A DNA stretch of 47,365 nt from Bdellovibrio sp. Lineage in GTDB: Bacteria; Bdellovibrionota; Bdellovibrionia; Bdellovibrionales; Bdellovibrionaceae. The notes below the pieces were generated by a model, which saw only the letters and a list, made by a program, of their open reading frames with translations, made no database searches and was not told the origin of the DNA. Below, piece by piece: positions 40,169 to 47,365 of the stretch (positions are counted from its first letter, which is position 1; each line of letters begins with the position of its first letter). Position numbers and translations under genes: made by a program. The stretch is from assembly GCA_003176075.1 (NCBI GenBank), contig PSRN01000280.1, positions 1 to 47,365 on the forward strand. Reading direction: 5' to 3'.

Positions 40169-41811
40169 CGAATCGATCGGCCCGCTTCGTCTGCTTAACC
40201 CGCTTCGTCTGCTTGAGCCGCTTCGGTTCCTTGAGCCGCTTCGTCCCCTTGAGCCGCTTCGCGGTGGGACTGTTGGTGTTTTTCATGACCGCCCATGTTC
40301 TTGATTGGCTGGATGGGCAGGAGGCGAGAGCGCAGGAACTCCCGAGCCCCGCCGAGGAGACAGTCAAGGAACCGCCAAAAAAGAAAAAACCGAGGCGCCG
40401 GAAATTCTTGAGTCTCACTCTCGGGGTGGAGGCGGACGAAAAACTCAATTTCCAAGTCAAGGAACCCAAACCCAAAGGGGATTACAAAAGGGTCGTCAAA
40501 GTCGAGTACTCGCCCGAGATCAATTCCTTGCGGCTGACCCCGATTGCCGAGGGGATCGCGACCCTGCAAATTTATGACAAGAAGGATCCCAACAAGCGCA
40601 TTCTTTCCGAGTTCCGGCTTGAGGTCCGCAAGAGTCGCCTCGATTCAGTCGCGCGCGAAATCAAAAGCCTGCTCGGCGATATCGAGGGCATCACCATCAA
40701 AATCGTCAACAACAAAGTCATCGTTGACGGGCAAATCGTCATTCCCAAGGACATGAACCGCATCTACACCGTCGTGCAACAGTATGGCGACCAAGCCACT
40801 TCGCTGGTGACCATGTCGCCCCTGGCGCAAAAAAGAATCGCTGAATTCATTGAAAAAGACATCGGCAACCCCGAGGTGCGGGTGCGGGCTCTTAACGACA
40901 AATTTATTTTGGAGGGGATGGTCAACAACGACGAGGAAAAGACGCGGGCTGAAATCGTCGCCAAAACCTACGTCCAACCCGTGTTCCTTGAGCCGGCCGA
41001 GCGCGAAGGGGTGCTTAAGAAGCCCCGACCCGCGAACGACGGCATCATCAACTTGATCAATGTTCGGCTCGCGGGTCCACCACCGACTCCGAAGCACGTT
41101 CAAATCGTTGTTCACTATGTGGAGCTTTCAAAATCCTACCAAAAAGGCTTTCGCTTTCAATTCACGCCGAACCTGCAAGACAATTCCCATGCCACATTCT
41201 CCACCGGCAACACCCAATCAACCAGTTCAGGGTGGGCGCTCACTGGCATCATCGACAACTTGTTTCCGAAACTCAATTGGTCAAAGCAACATAACTACGC
41301 GCGTGTTTTAGAAAGTTCGACCTTGATTATTCAAGACGGTAAAAAAGGAGTTTTGAATTCCGTCCAGGAAGTCCCCTACCAAACCGCGGCGGGACTCAAC
41401 GGTAGCGTCCCCGTCACCGCCTTCAAGGATGTCGGAATTGCCACGGCGATCACTCCCATCACCCTCAATGAACGATCTGATTCAATCAGTCTTTCGATGG
41501 AATTCGACATCAGCGCCCTCGTTGGAATGACCGATCAAGGGCCCCTCACCCACCGCAATAAAATCACCACCGATTTGATTATTCGCAGCGGCCAAAGTGC
41601 CGCCATCGGCGGGCTGATCACCAATGGGGCTTCGACCGACTACAACAAGACCCCCAAGGGATACCCGGACAACCCGATCATCAGCCTTTTCGCCTCGAAA
41701 GCGTTTCAAAGAAATCAATCCCAGTTCGTCGTGTTTGTGACTCCAATTATTAAGAGCCATGCCAGCGCTGGTTCCGAAAAGGTGAAGCGGAAGTTCCGGC
41801 TGAGCCAGTAA
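40165..41811 (+). CDS. cpaC: Tad secretin CpaC/RcpA
   Basis: A 548-residue outer-membrane channel for the Flp pilus. The BON/pilus-assembly N-domains (LGVEADEKLNFQVKEPK, IEGITIKIVNNKVIVDGQIV) precede the secretin core. Core motifs include QEVPYQTAAGLNGSVPVTAF, then ATAITPITLNERSDSISLSM and SAAIGGLITNG. The signal-peptide n-region is unusual, built of four tandem RFxxLx units. The mature protein begins near ARAQEL. Confidence 0.9.
   Translation: MTNRSARFVCLTRFVCLSRFGSLSRFVPLSRFAVGLLVFFMTAHVLDWLDGQEARAQELPSPAEETVKEPPKKKKPRRRKFLSLTLGVEADEKLNFQVKEPKPKGDYKRVVKVEYSPEINSLRLTPIAEGIATLQIYDKKDPNKRILSEFRLEVRKSRLDSVAREIKSLLGDIEGITIKIVNNKVIVDGQIVIPKDMNRIYTVVQQYGDQATSLVTMSPLAQKRIAEFIEKDIGNPEVRVRALNDKFILEGMVNNDEEKTRAEIVAKTYVQPVFLEPAEREGVLKKPRPANDGIINLINVRLAGPPPTPKHVQIVVHYVELSKSYQKGFRFQFTPNLQDNSHATFSTGNTQSTSSGWALTGIIDNLFPKLNWSKQHNYARVLESSTLIIQDGKKGVLNSVQEVPYQTAAGLNGSVPVTAFKDVGIATAITPITLNERSDSISLSMEFDISALVGMTDQGPLTHRNKITTDLIIRSGQSAAIGGLITNGASTDYNKTPKGYPDNPIISLFASKAFQRNQSQFVVFVTPIIKSHASAGSEKVKRKFRLSQ
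40183..40261 (+). repeat. Four and a half 18-base tandem repeats inside the cpaC signal peptide
   Basis: Units beginning CGCTTCG start at 40183, 40201, 40219 and 40237, with a partial fifth at 40255. Each encodes R-F-x-x-L-x (T or S). They add about 24 residues, including Arg at regular spacing, before the hydrophobic core. Because the unit length is divisible by three, copy-number change keeps the frame. Confidence 0.9.
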
Positions 41812-41830
41812 AACCAATACAGGAGACTCC

Positions 41831-44089
41831 GTGATCTTAAGCCCGAATTCAAATGTCATCGCGGTGAGCGGCGGAAAGGGCGGAGTCGGCAAGTCCGTCT
41901 TTTCCGCCAATCTGGCCGCGGCAATCCTGACGGAGTTGAAGACGCAAGTCTTGCTGATCGACGCTGACGCCCGCTCCTGCGGCGACCAGAACGTCATTCT
42001 CGGTCTCAGACCCCAAAAGACGATTGAAGAGGTTTCGACTTTTCAGGGATCTCTATCACCGCAATCCATTCCCCAAATGGTGACCGCCCACCCCTCGGGC
42101 TTGAGCTACATCGGGGCGGTTCGGGGGCCTGAGGAAATGCTCAAGGCCAACCCCGACGCCTTTATGAAACCGCTCGAGTTTCTCTCCCGGCACTTTAAAT
42201 TTATCGTCATCGACGTGGGAAGCGATCTCAACCCTTTGCAGGCGCAGCTCATCCATGAATCCACCGCCTTGATTATTCTCACCGTGCCGGAAGTTCTCGT
42301 CGTCAATCAAACGCAACGACTGATCCAATCCCTCCTTACGGCGACCCTGCCGTTTGACATGTTTCAACTCGTCATCAACAAAGTCGGCCCGGGCAGCCTT
42401 TCCCCCCAGGCCATAGCGCAAAGCCTTCGCTTGAACGCCATTGGCCTGATCCCCCAAGACGATATCACCACCGCGACCAGCTTATCGAAGTCGACCCCTT
42501 TCGTGCTGGCGGCCCGCCAGGCCCCGGTGACCGCGGCCTACCACGAAGTCGTCCGTAAACTCACCGGCGGCATTCTCCAGCGTCTTAAGTTAGTGCAAAA
42601 ACCACAGAGTTTGAACCTGAGCGCCGCCATCGCCTCGGGGGCCAAGGCTGGTGAAAAGCCCTCGGCCGCGCAGGCCAACGCCGCACTCCTGAGTAATGCC
42701 GGCGAAGAGACCGACCCGCGCAATATTCTCAAGCTCCGCATCCATTCGGAACTTATTCGGGCGATGGACCTCAAAAAGGGGATTGCCGACACCAATGGGG
42801 ACAAGGCGAAGGAAGAGGCCCTCCGGCAAAAAACACTCGCGACCATCACCACCATTATCGATAAAGAAGCGCAGGGGATCGCGCGCGATGAGCGCTCACG
42901 AATCATTAAAGAAGTTTTGGAAGAAGCACTCGGTTTGGGCCCGCTGGAGGATCTTCTTGCCGATCCGGCGGTCACCGAAATCATGGTCAACGGCTACCGG
43001 AGAATATTTATCGAAAAATCGGGGAAGTTGATCATGACGCCGGTCACTTTCACCTCGAACCTCCATTTGCGCAACGTCATCGAGCGGATCGTCACCCCCC
43101 TGGGCCGCCGAATTGACGAGAAAAATCCCTATGTCGATGCGCGCCTGAAAGACGGCAGCCGCGTCAACGCCATTATCGAGCCTTTGTCGATCGATGGCCC
43201 CGCCTTGACCATTCGAAAATTCAAAAAAGGCGGTATTACTGCCGAACGTTACATCGAATGGGGATCGATGACCAAATCGATGGTCGATTTTCTGCGCATT
43301 TGTGTTGAAAACGCGCTCAACGTGGTGATCTCGGGCGGAACCGGCTCCGGTAAAACCTCGCTGCTCAACATGCTTTCGACATTTATTCCTTCAAGTGAGC
43401 GGATCGTCACGGTGGAAGACGCGGCTGAATTGCAACTGCAACAGGAACACGTGGTGCGGCTTGAACCCCGCCCCGCCAACATGGAGGGGACAGGCGCGGT
43501 GACGATTCGCGATCTGGTCCGCAACTCGCTGAGGATGCGGCCCAATCGAATCATCGTCGGTGAAACCCGGGACGGCGCCGCCCTCGATATGTTGCAAGCC
43601 ATGAACACCGGTCATGACGGTTCAATGACGACAACCCACGCGAACAGTCCGCGCGAGTGCATCTCGCGCCTTGAAACCCTCTGTCTGATGGCCGGCATGG
43701 AGCTTCCGGTTCGCGCCATCCGCGAGCAAATCTCCAGCGCCGTGCAACTGATCGTGCAGATTTCACGGCTCTCCGACGGCAGCCGCAAAGTCACCAGCAT
43801 CACCGAAGTCGTCGGCATGCAGGGGGACACGGTCACCATGCAGGAGATCTTCCGCTTCAAGGAAACGGGATACGACAAGAACCGAAGAATCGTCGGTGTC
43901 TTTCAAGCAATGGGACTTATCCCCACCTTCATTGAGAAACTGGAACAAAAGGGCGTCATCATCCCACGTGATATCTTCTCCAATGAACCGCCCAAACCGG
44001 CCGCCGCGGCGGTCAACAAGACCGCGTCGCTGATGCCCGCCAGCCTGCCCAACCTGAAAAAAACCGGAAGCGCGGGAGGAAAAGCGTGA
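41831..44089 (+). CDS. cpaF: CpaE/TadZ-CpaF/TadA fusion ATPase
   Basis: A 752-residue fusion of two Tad proteins. Residues 1 to about 265 are a ParA/MinD-type ATPase (deviant Walker A SGGKGGVGKS, residues 13-22; VLLIDADARS; FIVIDVGSD), as in the localisation factor CpaE/TadZ. A linker rich in Ala follows. From about 300 it is a CpaF/TadA secretion ATPase: ILKLRIHSELI, NGYRRIFIEKSGK, Walker A GGTGSGKTS (near 503), LVRNSLRMRPNRIIVGETRD and the His box TTTHANSPRECISRLE. The GTG start has AGGAG 5 bases upstream. It should both place and power the pilus. Confidence 0.92.
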   Translation: MILSPNSNVIAVSGGKGGVGKSVFSANLAAAILTELKTQVLLIDADARSCGDQNVILGLRPQKTIEEVSTFQGSLSPQSIPQMVTAHPSGLSYIGAVRGPEEMLKANPDAFMKPLEFLSRHFKFIVIDVGSDLNPLQAQLIHESTALIILTVPEVLVVNQTQRLIQSLLTATLPFDMFQLVINKVGPGSLSPQAIAQSLRLNAIGLIPQDDITTATSLSKSTPFVLAARQAPVTAAYHEVVRKLTGGILQRLKLVQKPQSLNLSAAIASGAKAGEKPSAAQANAALLSNAGEETDPRNILKLRIHSELIRAMDLKKGIADTNGDKAKEEALRQKTLATITTIIDKEAQGIARDERSRIIKEVLEEALGLGPLEDLLADPAVTEIMVNGYRRIFIEKSGKLIMTPVTFTSNLHLRNVIERIVTPLGRRIDEKNPYVDARLKDGSRVNAIIEPLSIDGPALTIRKFKKGGITAERYIEWGSMTKSMVDFLRICVENALNVVISGGTGSGKTSLLNMLSTFIPSSERIVTVEDAAELQLQQEHVVRLEPRPANMEGTGAVTIRDLVRNSLRMRPNRIIVGETRDGAALDMLQAMNTGHDGSMTTTHANSPRECISRLETLCLMAGMELPVRAIREQISSAVQLIVQISRLSDGSRKVTSITEVVGMQGDTVTMQEIFRFKETGYDKNRRIVGVFQAMGLIPTFIEKLEQKGVIIPRDIFSNEPPKPAAAAVNKTASLMPASLPNLKKTGSAGGKA

Positions 44090-45000
44090 ACGATTCAGCC
44101 GCCCAAGTCGGTGCCTTCGGCATCTCCGCAGTGCTTGCCAGTCCCTGGATTGCACTGCCCCTGATCGGGATTTGCGTCACCGTCGTCGTGTTTCTATGGT
44201 TCGACAGGCTCCTGGGGCGCTTTCTTTCGCGCATGACCTTCACCCGCGACGAAATGCTCCGTTACCTCGATATGATGCACGTCACGGCCGAGTCGAACAG
44301 GGTGACCGCGCTGCAACTTCTCGCGAGTTTGGGTCTTGGAGTGATCTTCTTTCTTCTTCTTTGGCCCCGCGCCACCCTCGGCTTGATCGTCGCCGGAGCG
44401 GTGACGGTCGGCATGTGGAATATCCCCTTGCTGTTGATCAAACGCCAATGGGAAAAGCGCTGCAATTTGTTTGTCGATCAAATGGTGGATGCGCTGACCA
44501 TCATGGCCAATGGCGTAAAGGCGGGCCTCTCCGTCACGCAATCCATGGACCGTGTCGTGGAGAACATGCCCAATCCCATTTCCCAGGAATTCAACCTGGC
44601 CCTCAGCCAAATTCGCATTGGCCGCAGCGTGGAGGAAGCCTTGCTTGACCTCGGAGAACGGATCCCCAAGGCCGACGTGCAGATGTTCGTTACCGCCATC
44701 AATATTCTAAAGGAAACCGGTGGCAATCTCGCTGAAACATTCCAGACCATCGTCGTGACGATCCGCGAACGGCAAAAGGTGGAGCGAAAAATCGAGGCGA
44801 TGACCGCGCAAGGAATCATGCAGGGTTTTATCGTATCGATGGTGCCCATCGGATTGATCACGATGTTTTATATCGTGGACCCCGGCTACATCACCCCGAT
44901 GTTCACCTCGACCTTGGGAATAATCCTTCTTTTGATCATGCTGGTTCTCATAGTTATCGGTGGTATTGCGATCCGAAGAGTTGTTACAATTAAGGTGTAA
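44086..45000 (+). CDS. tadB: Tad platform protein TadB
   Basis: A 304-residue inner-membrane protein of the GspF/TadB family. Membrane segments lie at about 22-40, 85-120 and 255-300. The cytoplasmic GspF domain includes FVDQMVDALTIMANGVKAGL, MPNPISQEFNLALSQIRIGR and FVTAINILKETGGNLAETF. Residues 6-16 (AQVGAFGISAV) come from the dispersed repeat and lie before the first helix. The GTG start overlaps the fusion ATPase stop. TadC, usually next to TadB, is not seen in the window. Confidence 0.9.
   Translation: MNDSAAQVGAFGISAVLASPWIALPLIGICVTVVVFLWFDRLLGRFLSRMTFTRDEMLRYLDMMHVTAESNRVTALQLLASLGLGVIFFLLLWPRATLGLIVAGAVTVGMWNIPLLLIKRQWEKRCNLFVDQMVDALTIMANGVKAGLSVTQSMDRVVENMPNPISQEFNLALSQIRIGRSVEEALLDLGERIPKADVQMFVTAINILKETGGNLAETFQTIVVTIRERQKVERKIEAMTAQGIMQGFIVSMVPIGLITMFYIVDPGYITPMFTSTLGIILLLIMLVLIVIGGIAIRRVVTIKV
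44103..44132 (+). repeat. Dispersed palindromic repeat, copy 5 (short form)
   Basis: Thirty bases starting CCAAGTCGGTGCC and ending GGCATCTCCGCAGT, six codons into tadB. Read in frame it gives QVGAFGISAV. Confidence 0.88.
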
Positions 45001-45029
45001 CGAATTTGCGGATGCGTGGGCGGCACCGC

Positions 45030-45059
45030 CCAAGTCGGTGCCTCAGGCACCTCCGCAGA
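45030..45059 (+). repeat. Dispersed palindromic repeat, copy 6 (short form)
   Basis: Thirty bases starting CCAAGTCGGTGCC and ending GGCACCTCCGCAGA, between tadB and the YD-repeat gene. The loop is TCA instead of TTC, while the stem GGTGCC/GGCACC (continuous but for the loop) is kept. If translation began at GTG 45016 it would be read as QVGASGTSAD. Confidence 0.88.
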
Positions 45060-45081
45060 CGCCACGGGTGGAGTGTCACGG

Positions 45082-46761
45082 ATGATGCAATATTGTTTGT
45101 CGGTTTTCGCCGGTCTTTGGCTGTGGAGCGGTCTGGTCTTCTGGTCTCCGTCCGCCATGGCCCTGGTGGACATGAAGACGGCCAATTATGCCCAATCATG
45201 GACAGACATTGAGCTTCCTTCAGCCGCCAACCAGTTCAAAATGAAAATCGAACGAACATACAACAGCCGCTCGCTTTACGAGGGCATGTTCGGGTTCGGC
45301 TGGTGCTCCAGCTTCGAGACCAAGATTGAAGTGACCCCTGAAGGCAGCATTCGTTTGACTGAATGCGGGGCCGGCCAAGAGGTCCTTTACATGGCCCATG
45401 AGTCAAGCCGCAAGGACATCGACAACACGATCAATCAGATCATACCGAAACTGAGGGAAAGTAAGAAATTCGACGACAAGGGACTTCACAACCTCGCTGA
45501 GGATTTGATCACCAATCATAAGCTGCGGACCAGGTACGCCAACGAATTTAAAATCAGGGTGGAACCCAAGGACGGAGTCCAGTATCTCGCCAACGGCCGG
45601 GAAGTTGAATCCTTCAGTTACGCCAAAGGGGTCTTTACGCGAAAGATGCCGGGCGGAACCCAAATGCGCTTTAATCGAGACGGAAAATTGACTCAACTTA
45701 CGGATTCGGCGGGAAATTTCCTCAAGTTGGACTACGAAAAGGACGCGCTCCAGGAAATCACCGACAACAACGGCCGAAAATTCAGCTTCAAGTACTACAA
45801 CAACAAGAAAGTCAAAACCATCAACGGCCCCAACGCCAACGCGGAATACAAATTCGAGGGACTCGTTGACCTGGTCAGCGTCAAGAACCAATGGGGAAAC
45901 GTCTACACCTACGATTACGACGACGAACACAATCTCACGAAAGTGACCTATCCGGACAAGACCTTCGTCAAACTTGATTACAACAAGGAAAAAGATTGGG
46001 TCATCCGCTTCCTCGACCGCGACAAATGTGTCGAGGATTACGCCTATGAAATGGATCCGGCGGAACCCAAATTACACTATTGGTCCACGGTCAAGAAAGT
46101 GTGCAACTCCCAGGTCGTCACCGAGAGCAAGCACGAATTCGTCCACAAGAAACGATCGGACGGCCAGATTTATTTGCAGAAAGTGGTCTCCACCGTGGAC
46201 GGCAATGTGACGGAGGTTCTCTACCACGAAATATTCGGCAAACCGATTTCAGTTCGACGAAACGCCGACGCCACCAATTATGAGTATTACCCAAACGGGC
46301 TGGTGAAAATCAAGAGCTCCGCGGCTATCCGGCAACTGTTCAAATACGAAACGCGTTTCAACAAAGTGTCCGAAGTGACCACCACTTTTTTGAACGCCAA
46401 GGGGAAGAAAGTCAGCTCAAAAGAATCGTTCTTTGAATACGATAAGCACGGCAATATCTCGTTGGCGAGGAATTCCGATGGCCAGAAGGTCACCATGACT
46501 TACGATGATCGCGGCCGGGTCAAGACCATGTTGGATCAAGCCAAGAAAATTATGAAAGTTGAGTACGAGGAGCGCTTTGGCAAGCCTTCGGTCATCACTC
46601 GGCCAGGATTGGGAACAATCAAGGTAAGTTATAAGGGCACGGGCGAAATCGACAAGGTCAATAGCGGAGAAGGGGGTTCGGTGGCGATGCAAGTGGCGAG
46701 CATTTTTAACAACCTTCTCGAAATTCTTTCACCGGCGACTCCCGAAGTGTATACTCAGTAA
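45082..46761 (+). CDS. Secreted YD-repeat (RHS-like) protein
   Basis: About 559 residues with a signal peptide (CLSVFAGLWLWSGLVFWSPSAMA). The domain near TYNSRSLYEGMFGFGWCSSF is the usual opening of RHS/YD proteins (DUF6531-like). Repeats follow, such as YDYDDEHNLTKVTYPD and YDDRGRVKTMLDQAKK. There is no hypervariable toxin tip: it ends after the repeats (PATPEVYTQ). The ATG at 45082 has GGTGGAG upstream. GTG 45016 is open and would include the palindromic repeat. Following tadB, it may be a surface or adhesion partner of the pilus. Confidence 0.82.
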   Translation: MMQYCLSVFAGLWLWSGLVFWSPSAMALVDMKTANYAQSWTDIELPSAANQFKMKIERTYNSRSLYEGMFGFGWCSSFETKIEVTPEGSIRLTECGAGQEVLYMAHESSRKDIDNTINQIIPKLRESKKFDDKGLHNLAEDLITNHKLRTRYANEFKIRVEPKDGVQYLANGREVESFSYAKGVFTRKMPGGTQMRFNRDGKLTQLTDSAGNFLKLDYEKDALQEITDNNGRKFSFKYYNNKKVKTINGPNANAEYKFEGLVDLVSVKNQWGNVYTYDYDDEHNLTKVTYPDKTFVKLDYNKEKDWVIRFLDRDKCVEDYAYEMDPAEPKLHYWSTVKKVCNSQVVTESKHEFVHKKRSDGQIYLQKVVSTVDGNVTEVLYHEIFGKPISVRRNADATNYEYYPNGLVKIKSSAAIRQLFKYETRFNKVSEVTTTFLNAKGKKVSSKESFFEYDKHGNISLARNSDGQKVTMTYDDRGRVKTMLDQAKKIMKVEYEERFGKPSVITRPGLGTIKVSYKGTGEIDKVNSGEGGSVAMQVASIFNNLLEILSPATPEVYTQ

Positions 46762-46771
46762 AGGAGTACCT

Positions 46772-47224
46772 GTGAGGCGCCTCATTTTAAGATTCATGTT
46801 ACGATTCATGCTTTTTATGAGCGGAACGAGCGTCCTGGCTGATCTGCCCTTGCCAGCCCGGGCCGACGAGGAGACAAAAGCGGCTCCTGCTGAAAAGGGT
46901 ATGGCCTCCGAAAAGGTTATTAAGGCCAGCGCGTGTAACCAAGTCGCTGCAGGCGACCCCAACCAACCCTGCCGGAAAGACAAACCACGGGGCGAGGATT
47001 CTCAAAGAGAACTGGCCACGGAGGCCAATACAGCTAATTTGGTTTTTGCTTCACTTCCATCGGATGGTCCAGCCCCTTTCAACAGCCCCGACATGTTGGT
47101 GGGCACGATCACCCGAGCCGCGCCTGGACCGTCCAGTGCCTCCGCGGCCAATGCCCTTTCCCCCACCGCTGTATCGTCAGCACCCGCCGTACCGTCTTCT
47201 AGTAAGGCCTTAGGAAATAAGTAG
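46772..47224 (+). CDS. Small secreted Ala/Pro/Ser-rich protein
   Basis: A 150-residue protein. The GTG start has AAGGAG 6 bases upstream, 10 bases after the YD-repeat gene. The N-terminus (RLILRFMLRFMLFMSGTSVL) is signal-like; two Cys occur in SACNQVAAGDPNQPC. The rest is low complexity (Ala, Ser, Pro). Unrecognised; probably part of the same operon. Confidence 0.6.
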   Translation: MRRLILRFMLRFMLFMSGTSVLADLPLPARADEETKAAPAEKGMASEKVIKASACNQVAAGDPNQPCRKDKPRGEDSQRELATEANTANLVFASLPSDGPAPFNSPDMLVGTITRAAPGPSSASAANALSPTAVSSAPAVPSSSKALGNK

Positions 47225-47365
47225 CGGGCAATAAGAAGGAAAGAGACCAGCCAATCACTGGGTAATTACACAATCATTAGGGCGGCAACCAGGATCTTTC
47301 TATTTTTAGTGGTGTTTCTGTGGATAAGTGAACCTGGACCCGCCCTTGGATAAGACTTTGTTATG
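47225..47365. other. Final stretch without a recognisable gene
   Basis: I see no convincing start codon, ribosome-binding site or hairpin. A hydrophobic frame (RIFLFLVVFLWISEPGPALG) runs around 47289-47348 but lacks a usual start codon. Confidence 0.4.

Noticed and set aside
817..45059. Palindromic repeats as a CRISPR array
   Set aside because: Copies are far apart and lie at gene starts; there are no regular spacers and no cas genes.

Overview
The window reads as chromosomal DNA of a Gram-negative bacterium. It carries a BamD lipoprotein, a TonB-type protein, an outer-membrane porin-like protein, periplasmic murein enzymes and several lipoproteins. The mix of a Tad/Flp pilus cluster, a partial arginine-succinyltransferase operon, lipoboxes of the F-Q-N-C type and many lineage-specific secreted proteins suggests a Bdellovibrionota-like or related former deltaproteobacterial lineage. 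That placement is inference from gene style, not from a marker gene. No rRNA, tRNA, CRISPR array or intact transposase was found.

Layout. 1-5251 (minus): two secreted low-complexity proteins, a decayed second copy of the end of a TadG-like gene split by a HigA-like antitoxin remnant, then the intact TadG-like gene. 5384-7509 (plus): a secreted protein and NagZ. 7685-12807: accessory stretch with a Phd/VapC toxin-antitoxin pair, a frameshifted secreted protein, a TonB-like protein, a 43-aa basic protein, an outer-membrane protein and a possible new PIN-toxin pair. 12854-21724: a lipoprotein, GalU, a secreted protein, PriA, a CFI-box protein, an FAD oxidoreductase and an L,D-transpeptidase. 21764-22977: a secreted protein and a HipB-like repressor whose HipA partner is reduced to its tail, with operator repeats. 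22988-29958 (minus): ArfB, MltG, AstD, AstA, an M20 hydrolase and a class III aminotransferase in one tight operon. 30190-34829 (plus): a BatE-like protein, a cyclic-nucleotide-binding protein, an AI-2E-type permease, BamD, a TPR protein, Hpt and a 25-aa membrane protein. 34924-36008: an MNT/HEPN module. 36752-45000: the Tad pilus cluster (Flp, CpaA, TadE-like proteins, CpaB, CpaC secretin, a CpaE-CpaF fusion and TadB). It is followed by a YD-repeat protein and a small secreted protein.

The most striking signal is a palindromic repeat with six copies (817, 5342, 6354, 14596, 44103, 45030). Each copy sits at or just before the start of a gene and points the same way relative to it. In at least four cases it appears to be translated as part of the protein N-terminus. 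Copies precede genes for a secreted protein, TadG-like, NagZ, GalU, TadB and the YD-repeat protein. This looks like a translated insertion element comparable in behaviour to the Rickettsia palindromic elements, or a shared 5' regulatory element. A second theme is the decay of toxin-antitoxin loci: two complete known types, one candidate new pair and two remnants in about 35 kb.
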